From NCBI GenBank assembly GCA_024516035.1, contig CM044955.1, forward strand, positions 11,492,050-11,556,049: 64,000 nt of DNA, read 5' to 3'. The position numbers and the translations under genes were made by a program. The notes under the pieces were generated by a model. It was not told the DNA's origin, ran no database searches, and was given only the letters and a program-made list of their open reading frames with translations. Origin of the DNA: Bactericera cockerelli (lineage: Eukaryota; Arthropoda; Insecta; Hemiptera; Triozidae). Below, piece after piece: positions 43,047 to 55,444 of this stretch (its first letter is position 1; every line of letters starts with the position of its first letter).

Positions 43047-44317
43047 TCAAGTGGTCCTCAACTGATAGTCTCCATTCTGAGTGATGTATCTGACCCAGGG
43101 CAGCGCCTGGTAGCCACTCTTCTCTATGATCTTCAAGTACCGCACCTGTATCCCTGATGTGGTGAAGTAGGGAATCTCGAACTTGACCTGGATGGGAGGT
43201 TTCCCCTCTGCGTCCTCATTCTCCACGCTAGGGAGGCCGAAGTGAGCTCTCATGAGGTACTCCTTACCTCCGGGGAATGACTTGATTGTCCAGGTGATAG
43301 CGCTTTGTTCCGGCGTATACTTGACACTGCCTATTGTTGTCTTGAACTTGGGGGAGTCCGCATCTGCTGGTACCGGGATCACAATCTCCACGTTGTTGGC
43401 AGTGGATCTTCTCTTGAACTGAGACTTGGCTTTGATCATATACTCAACTCTCGAGTGTACAAACCTCTCGATCACGCTTTCAATCCAGATCAGTGGTTTG
43501 ACATGGGTATTCAATCGATAGGACATGAGTTCAAACTCGCCATCGGGTGGTATGAACGAGATGGTGCGATCATTCTCAAAGCGAGAGAGTCTGACACACT
43601 GGTGGAACTTGACATCCTCCAGCTCCACAGACTTGGACTTGCCCCGTCCTGTACTCTCGAACAGAACCTTATCATTGAGTCCCAGCCGGAGTTCTGGCAT
43701 ACCTGACAGGTACACCCGCATCTTGATAGCACCTACTATTTCACTGCGTAGGACATTGCCATTCGAGTTGGCCAGGAGGTTCACGCTCTCAATCACATCC
43801 AGGAACACCTCGTTCTTCCTGTACTTGATGCCCTCGGACCTCCAGGACACAGCATTGGTGACTGCCATGGGGATCCTGGGCTGGAATCTCCAACTTGTGT
43901 CCTTCCTGTGTGATGTACTCCTGCAGGATCTTACTGTCTGTGGTCTGGGGGTAGCCAAAGTCAATCAGCTCATCAAGGAGTTCATAGATTACAACGAAGT
44001 TGTCTCGAATACTTTCTTCTTCTATTTCTTTGAAATATTCTGTGAATACTCTCACAATCTTGTTGAGGAAGACAAACACAAGCGCTATATTGGCATTCTT
44101 CTTGGTGGTTGATACAATGAATAAGTTGTTGTACTTGATGTAGGCGAATGTGCAGTCACCTCGTCTGTAGGAGGGGGGTAAGCATGCCCTCTTCCTCCTT
44201 CTCCATGAGGAGTGGCATGAACTTTTCTATGACTCCCATCTCCACATCCCCCCGGTAGTTGCGGGAGATGAGGACCTTGCCCTTCACATCCAGGATGTAC
44301 AAGGCAGAGGCAGACAT
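43047..44317 (-). pseudogene. AP-1mu: AP-1 clathrin adaptor mu subunit (AP-47), intronless, two +1 frameshifts
   Basis: From ATG at 44317-44315 to the stop at 43047-43049, this - strand block is a nearly full AP-1 mu. AP-1 mu binds Tyr-based sorting signals and works in trans-Golgi/endosome clathrin coats. The longin part (VKGKVLISRNYRGD, DNFVVIYELLDELIDFGYPQ) and the mu homology domain (NAVSWRSEGIKYRKNEVFLD, FIPPDGEFELMSYR, ending RYITQNGDYQLRT) are strongly conserved. One extra base after the LLQT codons and another after GHKLEI break the frame; discounting both gives 422 residues, the family length. No intron interrupts it. A plausible acceptor at 44375 suggests a 5' UTR intron, which favours a real locus with assembly indels; a young retrocopy is the alternative. 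No poly(A) tract follows the stop directly. Confidence 0.75.
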
Positions 44318-44399
44318 GATGGGTGGTGTAGCTACTCGGGTATCAACACAAGCTCATGGTAAGCAAACCACCTGCAACATAGAGAAAATTAGAAGAATG

Positions 44400-46202
44400 A
44401 GGATAAAAGAAGGTACAATTGCAAAAAATTTGGCAATCATAGACACAATCATTTGGAAAAAAAAAAGTTTTAAAACATTTTTTTACTTTTCTCAATCCTT
44501 TACATTACTTTCTTCATAATATTGTGATGCTGCCATCTGCCTAGGTTATTAACTTATTACTCATACAAGTAACTACACACTTTTACTCACAAGGTACGAG
44601 TGATTAGTGTATCCAAAATACAAATAAGAATTTTTTCACCCAGCTGGTATTTGAACTACTCGACTTGGCCATAGTGACTTAAATATTAGAAATAAGTCTG
44701 ACTTCTAACCAATAAGATATGGTTCAGTGAGTTGATAAGAAGTACCCTTATAAGTATCTAAGTACATGTACTAAGAAAACAACTGCACAGGTGGAAGGTG
44801 CCAAACTACCTATCTTAAACGGGTAGTGTAAGACATTTTAAAATGGAAGTGCATTTACATAAGACACTGACTAGCTTTTTCAATTGTGAAGTCTTTTTCA
44901 AGATTACAAAGTTTAGGAGACAAGAGTCATGTCTTGACTAAATCAACTCAAAAATAAATGTATACTATGAAACCAACCCAACTTATAATAATAATAGTAA
45001 ATGCCTGCAGAATGGGCATATATTCACGTGCCTAGCTCTATTTACAAATAGAAAACAAATAACATCAATATGACATAAGAAAGGTTTAAAAACAATCATC
45101 AAAAATCACAAAATATATCACAGTTATAAAAAAAAAAAAGTGTATACATAAAAAATATCAAAAAAGCCCAAAAAATGATCAAGATTAAAAAAGAAATATA
45201 CTTGCATATAAATAAATAAAATTGTAATTATAAAATGTCAAAAATAATAAAAAAGAATGAAACTAATGTCAATGGTTTAAAAAAGAAAGAAAAACAAATA
45301 AAATGTATATACAAAAATATTGGCAAAGTTCAAAGTGAACTATGCAAGTCAGAGAAAAAAAAAATCAAGTAAAGTCAAAATAAGTGCTGACATTTGCTGC
45401 CCTCATCATCCTATTTAATGGAGCATTATCTGTATTATACATTTAGTTTGTGGCACATGTCACTACATGGAATGTGTTACCTCTTTCAAAGTAAACTTTT
45501 CATTTATACCAATTTGATCAAAATTTTCACACAGCATCAAAACTTTCAGATTTAATTTGTCATAAAGCAGTTTTGCCTTTCAGGACTAAATAGAGGTCAC
45601 ATTATGCTATTTCTTGTATATGACATATTTTTCTCTAGCCCAATTCACTTGAAATTTGCACAATAGTTAGGTTTCTAAAACTTTATTTTTTTAAATAATA
45701 AATATACTTCCAATTTCTATAAATACAGTGGACCAACTATTGTTGGTCATTGGCTGCAAATGTTGTCAAATCCAAAAGCTGGGGTGGTACATAAGAGTAC
45801 CCCTATAAATCATAACTAATAGGTAAAGAGTTCTTTTTAACATAGATTCATTTTCAGTTATTTAAAATATGGACCACAATAATAGAAATAGAGTTTTCCA
45901 TTCAGTAGACACTACATAGATAAGATCTACATCCTGTATTATGTTCCCTAGCAAGACAATCAATATTTTTGTATGTCATTGCCTGTTATCTTTATATTTT
46001 TTATCAAATGTGATAACACACTAGCATGCAACACCAGCATTTCCACTAAGTCAATTTAACTACTATTCAGTGAGAAACAGGTGGACAAAAATCTGTCTCT
46101 TCTTTTTACTTTCATGAAACATTCTGACATATTTTTTTTCCGCCCCTTTTTTTTTCTTTTTTTTCAATAACTACATGTACACATGTCATTTGAAGATACC
46201 AT
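44400..46202. other. Intergenic upstream of AP-1 mu
   Basis: A-rich, probably old retroelement 3' ends around 44980-45370. No supported exon. Confidence 0.45.
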
Positions 46203-46395
46203 AGCAAGTGTTGATGGCACATTGAATGTATCAGTTCTTGTTCTGTCACCAAAGTTAAGCAACATCAAGTGATGTTAGGACTTGGATGGATGCCCATTCA
46301 AATTAAAACCCTTTTGATGATGGCTCTACCAAGACCAACCTAGACTAGGTTATGTTAATGTGGGTAGCAAATGGAGGCTAAGACCTCCATCTTGA
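46203..46395 (+). mobile_element. 5S-derived SINE, degraded
   Basis: gtgttgatggcacattgaat, ccaaagttaagcaacatcaa, ggacttggatggatgccc, body gaccaacctagactaggtta. Confidence 0.75.
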
Positions 46396-46730
46396 TCCTC
46401 ATATTGACACTGTCAAAATGAACTGTTTTAAGTACAAAAAATTTGCTTTTCAGTTAAGATATGTATTGTACAGAGTGTATGTTTTTAATGACACAAGGTG
46501 TTGTATTTCCATTCCTTTCATGTTATTTAATTCATTTTATATGTGTCACAAGTGAACTTATGAAGTTTCAGAGCAAGCAAAAACTATTGTAAGTACACTT
46601 GTGAAAAAAGAGATTTTATACTTATGACAGTTCATTTTGACGGTGTCAATATATGACCATACTATATATGACCATACGGATCAAATAAAGAAAAAAATAA
46701 CCCATCTGGGAACACAAAGCTGACATAATC

Positions 46731-47235
46731 AAGTGCACTGGTGGTCAAGTGGTTAACACGCTAGTCTGGTAATCTAGATAGTGTAAGGATCTGTTGGTTC
46801 AAAGACCACCAAGTGTATGAATTTTTCCTAATTAATTTGAGTTTTAGACAGCATAATAATAAGACTCTGAGTGTTAGGTGGTAGAAAATCCTTTGAACAA
46901 TAACCTTACTTGGATGTTACCTTCCACTTAACACATTGTGTACGGGGGATAAAAATGAAAATTAGCTCTAGGGACGGGGGCCTGATTTGGGATTTTCCAC
47001 TGTCATACACATCTGAATGACGCCGCTCTAAGTGACTTACTACTATGTCAATGTTGTACATATGTGTATGTCCCTAGATTAATACTACCGTTTGACCAAG
47101 TTCTTCTTTCGTGTCATACAAATATGTAGATTTGTGTCATACAAATATGCATGACACCATCTGTTCTGCGGTGTGACAGTCATACAAATATGTATGACGC
47201 CATACACAATGTGTTAAGAGTGTTATTATTTTAAT
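46731..47235 (+). mobile_element. tRNA-derived SINE family C split by a TTAA MITE
   Basis: Head gtgcactggtggtcaagtgg (box A), ctgttggttcaaagacc (box B), body ctctgagtgttaggtggtag; end resumes after the MITE at 47214. Confidence 0.85.
46932..47213. mobile_element. piggyBac-like MITE (TTAA duplication) inside a tRNA-derived SINE
   Basis: A 282-bp element with inverted ends CACATTGTGTACGG / CCATACACAATGTG, flanked by TTAA at 46928-46931 and 47214-47217. The SINE copy at 884-1100, read in reverse, shows the empty site (ccttccagttaaaagtgtta). Internal catacaaatatgtatgac motifs repeat. Confidence 0.82.
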
Positions 47236-48289
47236 ATTATCATACACTAAAATTAAGTCTCTTTTTTAAACTTCAAAACTCATTGTGTTCTTTCTTTTCT
47301 TTAATAAGCGGTGAACTCAATCAGTACATGAATGGTGTCATTGTTGAGATCATGTGACACATCATAACATAAACCACCAGATTTATTTATTGTCCCTAGT
47401 GCCTATTTAAAAACTTACCTAAAAATAAAACCATGTTTGACAAATCTACATGCAGTGAAAGTTAGTCTTTCAAAGAGAAAAATCATTGATAACGGTAATA
47501 TCTAAATTTGTATTTGACAGACCATAGAGGTTTTATAACAAGGATTTCCTGATGTTTCCACACAAAAAGAAAGGATTTAATGTTATGACAACTATGACCT
47601 ATGACAGAGAAAACTTACAGTGACCCCTTGAGAAGTTGAATGAATAACCATTATATTTTTATATTTCTTTTTCAATGAAGAGCAAAGGTTTTACCAGTTA
47701 GTCTATTTATTCATAATATGTAATTGACTGATTTAATAGCATGGGGACTTGATTAAGAAAGAACAACGTCTTGTATGTAGGGCAGATAAGTCACCAACAG
47801 GACATTTTTTCACTCACCTGTTATATTAGTTCTTTGATGTTCCTAGACCCAGTAAAATCTCAGGATACTCCAATCTTGGTGAAACAGCAATATGCTTGAT
47901 GAAAACTATATAATTATATTTTGGTTTTACTGATGAGACCGATTAGAAAATATTGTGCTAATGATATATATGAAAATTCGTATTAATTTTAATTTAATAA
48001 AATAAGATATTAATTGGTATGAATTGATAAAAAGATTCAAAATTCCACATCAATCTCCAACAACTTGACATTCTTGACAATTGAGTATAGAGCCTTGACA
48101 TTCTTGGCAATCTTCAAGTCAAACTTATGACTTGAGAAGATAGCCTCGTTACCGAAGTTTATTCGTCGAGTTTTTCTTGCTACACAGATTTCTATGAATA
48201 TTGGACATCAAATTAATATAAAAATCTGTTTCATTTAGAGTGTGCAATGCAATACCTACAAAACTACGAAAAGTAGAGAATATATTCTT
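47236..48289. other. Intergenic, nothing recognised
   Basis: AT-rich, no splice-supported coding sequence or repeat boundary seen. Confidence 0.5.
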
Positions 48290-48401
48290 TAAAAAAGTAG
48301 ATGATATCATCATCATAGGGTGGCATCATCGTGAACGATGGTAGCCAGACAGTAGAGAAATGACTCAGCACTTTCTCTACAAGGAGGCTAATAATTGACA
48401 A
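48290..48401 (-). mobile_element. Left half of the repeat split by the 6.2-kb element
   Basis: Complement of 2712-2810: catcgtgaacgatggtagcc and aaggaggctaataattgaca. The other half resumes at 54592 (aagggcccccagaaccaagc). Confidence 0.75.
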
Positions 48402-51010
48402 CCCCTTAAACAAAAAACAGTCTCGGAACCATCTCCGAGATCTAGGAACGAGATTGTATCGTCCTGTCTCGGATCCCAAAAAATGATATCGGAGACACCT
48501 AGGAGACCGTTCGGAGACTGCTACGGGACAGTCTACGTCCGCACCGTAGCGTCGATTGCTGGTGCTCGAGATTGCTCCAAGATCGGTCTCGGGAACTGTC
48601 TCCGAGATCATTCTCGGGGACCGTCTCCGAGCCTTCTCGGAACCGTCTCCGAGAACATTCTCGGGGACTGTCTCCGAGCCTTCTCGGAACCGTCTCCGAG
48701 AACATTCTCGGGGACTGTCTCTTCTAGACCACAGACCGTTTTAAATACCCTGGGAATTTTAGCTGTAAAACCACCTAAAAATAATACGACACATTTTTAT
48801 AATAGAACATTTTCTTTATTGTGAAATTTAAAATAAAATAATTAAGAACAAAACAAAAAAAAAGAAGAATACACCTTAAAGAATGAAAAATCCCAATAAG
48901 AGACTAGAAACAATTGGAATAAAGAGATTGCCATAGGCAATAACCAATAACCCCGCCCTTTAGTTAGGACATATGTATAGGACATTGGATACGAATTCAA
49001 TTTTTAATATTAATTTTTCGAGTTTAAGTCAGTTCTAACTCAGTTAGGGTCCATTTCTGACCCCTAGTTGATAGAGATAATCCATGCTTATTTGACCCAA
49101 GGAATCTAAGGTATCAATATATTTATGCAATCAATTTAGAAACATTAGAAAAAAAATTGACATGAAAATAAAAGTATCACATAAGTTCACATCTTAAAAG
49201 TATCTCTATCTTTAGTCACAGCAGACTACCCAGACGGCACAGAAAGTGTTTAAAAAGATTTTAAAAACACTTATTTTGACAAGATTCAAACATTTTATAA
49301 AGCTTATTTTGACAAGGCTTAACATTTTAGAAACACTTTTATAAGCTTACTATTTCCTCCCCCTGAGCATTTTATTAAGCCTATTTTTACAAGGTTTTGG
49401 AAATTGAATACCTAATTAATAATTAAGGGGCTCCATATTGAATTTCATACCACCGCCATTGCCCGGAAAAATTTGAAAATTGTGATTTCACAGGAAATTT
49501 TTAAAATTAATTTGGATTTGATGAAAAATATACTATTTCAAGGCAATTTGGTTCTACAATGATGAAAAGCTGTTGATGAAATGCTAACATTAATAAATAA
49601 GAAGACAATTTGTGTTTTACAGTTTTATATTTTTCCATTTTCATGGTAAAAGAATTAAAAGCAAAAATATGTAACAAACAAAAACATGAAACAAACAGAA
49701 TATAATACATAGAATCAGCAGATAAATTAAGCCAAGTGGTCTTAATTAATCTAAATCTATTATACATATAGGTAATTAAGAGAGAGATGTGCTGAAATGC
49801 CATCTTCCTGCCCAGCAGCAGGCTGCCCGAAGACAAAGACTACCAGAACAGAAGTTGAGATTATTAAAGATGAAATTAGGAAATAGAACCCAGAGAGAAT
49901 TTTGACTATAATATGGCATTCATAAAAAAAGAACAGTCTTCCAGATTTTTTTTTTGTTTGATTAAATGGGTTTAACCTCAATTGCATAGTCATATCATGA
50001 CCGAGGTTTTACCCTCATTTGCAGGAAACTCACAAACCTGTTACCCACATTAAGCTCACCGAGCCTGGGTTGGGCCATTTTATTCTGAATTTACTGGGAA
50101 TAGTACCAGGTAGCCACATTAACCTCACCCAGCCTGATAAAGGCTGTGTATACACATGTCAGCCTCATATTTTCTAAAGAAGGAGAATTATCTGTTTCAC
50201 AACAACAAAAATGAACCAAAATCTTTAGATTACGGGGAGTAGTCAAATCTTGAATAATACAAGCTACTGTTTTAAAAATTAAAATTAATGAACACATTAT
50301 AGTAAAAAATGTACTTATTACAAGTAAAAAAACTGTCTAAATTTGCAACACTTAATACTTCTTCTAAACTTACAATATTTTTTTTTATGTTATAGCTGGT
50401 TCATGAAAAACCCCTGTCCTGATTTGAGATAGTGAGGATGGGAATTTCATTCTGAATTTAATGGGAACAGTACCAGATACCCACATTCACCTCACTCAGC
50501 CTGAGTAGGGCTAGATATACCAGCCTCACATTTTCGGAGAACAGATTTATTTATTTAAAATAAAAATGGGGGTTGTATACTGAATTTACTGGGAATAGTC
50601 CCAGCTACCCACATTAACCTCACTTAGCCTGATAAGGGCTAGGAATGCCTCATTTTTAAAGGGAACAGAATTGCTGTTTGAAAAAAAAAAAAAACTGTGA
50701 ATTGAACACAGGATCTATTGATTATGGAACAGTATAGTCAAATCTTCAATAATGTGAACCTATTAAAAAGCCTTTAGCTAGTCAGTTCTCTGTTCATAGT
50801 TGTCTAGCAAAACACTGGTCTTTTCCCTGTTTAAAATCCCCCAGTCAGACACCTGTTAAGAGTGTGATTCTGATTAAGTGGAATATCTGGAACAGGTTAA
50901 TCTCCAGCATTTCCACATACATATCCTGGTTTGACTATAAAAAAATGTAAAATGTAAGATATTGTTTAGATATTGCTTACCCCACTAATTGGAGTGTAAA
51001 ACTCACTTAT
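48402..51010 (+). repeat. Direct duplication, copy 1
   Basis: Nearly identical to 51703-54319, with differences mainly in A/T-run lengths and scattered substitutions. It begins at the element's left terminal repeat and ends at aaactcacttat. It includes a 5S-SINE body fragment (around 49980-50075) and further SINE-body copies near 50400-50650. Confidence 0.9.
48415..48735. repeat. Subterminal CTCGG/CCGAG palindromic repeats (left end)
   Basis: Dense inverted motifs CTCGGAACCGTCTCCGAG alternate with CATTCTCGGGGACTGT in about three tandem units of roughly 45 bp at 48590-48720, with looser copies before. The same block recurs at 51716-52036. Subterminal arrays like this are transposase-binding sites in several DNA transposon families. 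Confidence 0.8.
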
Positions 51011-51702
51011 GATTAATGCATGGAAATTGGTACACTTTAGAACAGTAAACTTTTTAAAGTAGAGAAAAATTTCTTTTTAGTTACACCCTAAAACTATGAT
51101 GTAGGAACTTTAGAAGAGTCAACTTGTTGGACTTTTATCAGAAATTGTTAGATATAATTATTTTGTGTAAATCATCAATTTGTAGTCACTTTCACTTATC
51201 CCATGTCAGGTTCAATATGTTTTGAGGAGGGAGGCAGCTTCAATAGGTTTCTTCAGGTTGAAGCTATGTTGGATTGGATGCACAATACATGTAAACAGGT
51301 GGAAAATATCATGTGGATTTCCTCCATAGATCATAATTATTTTAGTAGTAGTATCTATAGTATCTATAGATCAATATATTGATTGCAATCAATAGATACT
51401 AACACAAGGGTATGTCTGTGAAAACCAAACACTTTTGCAAAGAAGAAACTATAAAAAGATTACACATTACACCTATTATGATATGATAAAACAACTTACG
51501 ACTTTTAAAAAGATTACAACATTTACCTACAGGAGATTTTTTTTTAATTTATGTTTAACGTCGCATAAAACAAAGAACTTTAAAAATTAAAAACAAAATG
51601 CGTGCACGCTCTTAAGATATGGAGCCAGGCGCATTGCGGTGTTGCCACAGGGTATTGGATCTCGTTCGGAGACCGTTCCGAGACCATGTACTCGGGACGT
51701 TA

Positions 51703-54319
51703 CCCCTTAAACAAAAAACAGTCTCGGAACCATCTCCGAGATCTAGGAACGAGATTGTATCGTCCTGTCTCGGATCCCAAAAAATGATATCGGAGACACC
51801 TAGGAGACCGTTCGGAGACTGCTACGGGACAGTCTACGTCCGCACCGTAGCGTCGATTGCTGGTGCTCGAGATTGCTCCAAGATCGGTCTCGGGAACTGT
51901 CTCCGAGATCATTCTCGGGGACCGTCTCCGAGCCTTCTCGGAACCGTCTCCGAGAACATTCTCGGGGACTGTCTCCGAGCCTTCTCGGAACCGTCTCCGA
52001 GAACATTCTCGGGGACTGTCTCTTCTAGACCACAGACCGTTTTAAATACCCTGGGAATTTTAGCTGTAAAACCACCTAAAAATAATACGACACATTTTTA
52101 TAATAGAACATTTTTTTTATTGTGAAATTTAAAATAAAATAATTAAGAACAAAACAAAAAAAAAAAGAAGAATACACCTTAAAGAATGAAAAATCCCAAT
52201 AAGAGACTAGAAACAATTGGAATAAAGAGATTGCCATAGGCAATAACCAATAACCCCGCCCTTTAGTTAGGACATATGTATAGGACATTGGATACGAATT
52301 CAATTTTTAATATTAATTTTTCGAGTTTAAGTCAGTTCTAACTCAGTTAGGGTCCATTTCTGACCCCTAGTTGATAGAGATAATCCATGCTTATTTGACC
52401 CAAGGAATCTAAGGTATCAATATATTTATGCAATCAATTTAGAAACATTAGAAAAAAAATTGACATGAAAATAAAAGTATCACATAAGTTCACATCTTAA
52501 AAGTATCTCTATCTTTAGTCACAGCAGACTACCCAGACGGCCACAGAAAGTGTTTAAAAAGATTTTAAAAACACTTATTTTGACAAGATTCAAACATTTT
52601 ATAAAGCTTATTTTGACAAGGCTTAACATTTTAGAAACACTTTTATAAGCTTACTATTTCCTCCCCCTGAGCATTTTATTAAGCTTATTTTTACAAGGTT
52701 TTGGAAATTGAATACCTAATTAATAATTAAGGGGCTCCATATTGAATTTCATACCACCGCCATTGCCCGGAAAAAATTGAAAATTGTGATTTCACAGGAA
52801 ATTTTTAAAATTAATTTGGATTTGATGAAAAATATACTATTTCAAGGCAATTTGGTTCTACAATGATGAAAAGCTGTTGATGAAATGCTAACATTAATAA
52901 ATAAGAAGACAATTTGTGTTTTTCAGTTTTATATTTTTCCATTTTCATGGTAAAAGAATTAAAAGCAAAAATATGTAACAAACAAAAACATGAAACAAAC
53001 AGAATATAATACATAGAATCAGCAGATAAATTAAGCCAAGTGGACTTAATTAATCTAAATCTATTATACATATAGGTAATTAAGAGAGAGATGTGCTGAA
53101 ATGCCATCTTCCTGCCCAGCAGCAGGCTGCCTGAAGACAAAGAATACCAGAACAGAAGTTGAGATTATTAAAGATGAAATTAGGAAATAGAACCCAGAGA
53201 GAATTTTGACTATAATATGGCATTCATAAAAAAAGAACAGTCTTCCAGATTTTTTTTTGTTTGATTAAAGTGGGTTTAACCTCAATTGCATAGTCATATC
53301 ATGACCGAGGTTTTACCCTCATTTGCAGGAAACTCACAAACCTGTTACCCACATTAAGCTCACCGAGCCTGGGTTGGGCCATTTTATTCTGAATTTACTG
53401 GGAATAGTACCAGGTAGCCACATTAACCTCACCCAGCCTGATAAAGGCTGTGTATACACATGTCAGCCTCATATTTTCTAAAGAAGGAGAATTATCTGTT
53501 TCACAACAACAAAAATGAACCAAAATCTTTAGATTACGGGGAGTAGTCAAATCCTGAATAATGCAAGCTACTGTTTTAAAAATTAAAATTAATGAACACA
53601 TTATAGTAAAAAATGTACTTATTACAAGTAAAAAAACTGTCTAAATTTGCAACATTTAATACTTCTTCTAAACTTACAATATTTTTTTTTTTTTTTATGT
53701 TATAGCTGGTTCATGAAAAACCCCTGTCCTGATTTGAGATAGTGAGGATGGGAATTTCATTCTGAATTTAATGGGAACAGTACCAGATACCCACATTCAC
53801 CTCACTCAGCCTGAGTAGGGCTAGATATACCAGCCTCACATCTTCGGAGAACAGATTTATTTATTTAAAATAAAAATGGGGGTTGTATACTGAATTTACT
53901 GGGAATAGTCCCAGCTACCCACATTAACCTCACTTAGCCTGATAAGGGCTAGAAATGCCTCATTTTTAAAGAGGAACAGAATTGCTGTTTGAAAGAAAAA
54001 AAACTGTGAATTGAACACAGGATCTATTGATTATGGAACAGTATAGTCAAATCTTCAATAATGTGAACCTATTAAAAAGCCTTTAGCTAGTCAGTTCTCT
54101 GTTCATAGTTGTCTAGCAAAACACTGGTCTTTTCCCTGTTTAAAATACCCCAGTCAGACACCTGTTAAGAGTGTGATTCTGATTAAGTGGAATATCTGGA
54201 ACAGGTTAATCTCCAGCATTTCCACATACATATCCTGGTTTGACTATAAAACAATGTAAAATGTAAGATATTGTTTAGATATTGCTTACCCCACTAATTG
54301 GAGTGTAAAACTCACTTAT
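51703..54319 (+). repeat. Direct duplication, copy 2
   Basis: Second copy of 48402-51010, beginning with a second full left terminal repeat at 51703 and ending at ctcacttat, beyond which the two diverge. High identity indicates a recent event. Confidence 0.9.
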
Positions 54320-54591
54320 AGCTTGGAGTTAGCTTGGATCTTGTCCCGAGTTAGCTCGGGCATAGATCCGGGATAGGTTCCGAGTAAGTTGGTTAAACAT
54401 TCTCCGGGAGAGTTTCTATCCATTCCCGCAGTACTCCCAGAGAAAGATGTTTCCGAGCACGCTTTTTTTACTCTCTCGTAGTACTCCCAGAGAAAGATGT
54501 TTCCGAGCACGCTGTTTTTACTCTCTCGTATCAATCTCCGAGACTACTATATCGGAGTTAGTAGATCAGAGACACCTTTTTGTTTAAGGGG
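54320..54591. repeat. Right subterminal region of the 6.2-kb element
   Basis: Carries CCGAG/CTCGG motifs (ttgtcccgagttagctcggg) and two 50-bp tandem units beginning gtactcccagagaaagatg at 54431 and 54481, then the right terminal repeat. Confidence 0.7.
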
Positions 54592-54640
54592 AAGGGCCCC
54601 CAGAACCAAGCCAGTGTTGGTCTACTCCCTGTGATTATAT
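54592..54640 (-). mobile_element. Right half of the repeat split by the 6.2-kb element
   Basis: agggcccccagaaccaagcc and ttggtctactccctg continue the repeat interrupted at 48401, matching the complement of about 2660-2712. Confidence 0.75.
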
Positions 54641-55420
54641 GGATTAGGTAGGTATCAAACTGTTTTCCTATAATAGGCTCATTCACTGGTTGCGTTATCT
54701 CACACTACTCACAATAAAGGAACTACGCGTCTCACAGCCAGCTTCAAAGCACTTCTTCAAGGCATTATCGATGGGGTGATTTTGTTCAACGTGTTTTAAA
54801 CATACAAAGAACTACAATCGCAGCAGCGTGACACGTAAGGGGAGTATATATAGTTCCTCAAGAGCTTTAAGAAGTTGAAAAATTAACCCTTTTAAATTTC
54901 TACAAACTTCTACTTAGCAAAAGGACCTACTTTGTATTTCACGGACTAGAAATCTGTTGGGGTCAACACGGACTTTATAGAAATCTGTTACCTAAAAGAC
55001 GTCAAACTCACAGTTGAAGGATGAATACTCACTCAACTTGTTCATTGAGTTGAGTCCTGAGTTGAATCATAGCTCATAGCGTGAAGTTGAATGTTGTACG
55101 CGAGCGGGTGTGTGGACGAGTGATAGATTGAAATCAAATTCATGAAATTCAAAATTTTAAATCAGAAAGAATCTTTTCTGAACTTTTGGTCACTATCTCA
55201 TCAGCATTTTGTATTTGTTTAAGAATTTCCTTCAAAAGTTTTCTATTTCAATATCAAAGATTGCACAAGATCTATAAAATTTAAAGGCATTCAGTATTAA
55301 AATTGATGGAATAAAAGATTGGTTTTCAGTTCAGTTCTTCATGCGCACAGACCAAAGTTCACATTCTTTTGAATTTGCATGACAAGTGTAGCCATAATTT
55401 GTTAAAATCTATAATCAGTT
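54641..55420 (+). promoter_or_regulatory. Presumed shared promoter region of mRpL48/RYBP
   Basis: The non-repetitive stretch between the 6.2-kb element and the first mRpL48 ATG; no TATA box stands out. Inferred only from position. Confidence 0.35.
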
Positions 55421-55444
55421 ATGTTTCGACTAGCCTTGCATCGT
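55421..55444 (+). CDS. mRpL48: mRpL48 coding exon 1
   Basis: Eight codons (MFRLALHR) followed by a strong donor gtaagtatc. If the intron is retained, the frame runs GTA-AGT-ATC-TAG, an 11-codon upstream ORF ending at 55456, 19 bases before the RYBP ATG. Confidence 0.75.

Larger units (their letters stand above)
48402..54591. mobile_element. 6.2-kb terminal-inverted-repeat element with internal 2.6-kb direct duplication
   Basis: The ends are the 15-bp perfect inverted repeat CCCCTTAAACAAAAA (48402-48416 and complement at 54577-54591), continuing imperfectly with GTCTC. It is inserted in a repeat whose uninterrupted relative is at about 2700 on the other strand; comparing the two gives a 2-bp duplication, AA. 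Inside, 48402-51010 and 51703-54319 are nearly identical direct copies, each starting with the left terminal repeat. Between them are 692 bp of unique sequence, and a separate right end occupies 54320-54591. No long transposase ORF is visible. The superfamily is unclear: a 2-bp duplication and rich subterminal repeats are reminiscent of CACTA/Mirage-type elements, but the CCCC end is not. Confidence 0.75.

Noticed and set aside
43305..44112. ORFs of 133 and 195 residues on the + strand
   Set aside because: They are antisense shadows of the conserved AP-1 mu sequence.
48264..52125. ORFs of 60-168 residues rich in SETVP/RLREHS
   Set aside because: They are readings of the CTCGG palindromic subterminal repeats and occur identically in both duplicates on both strands.
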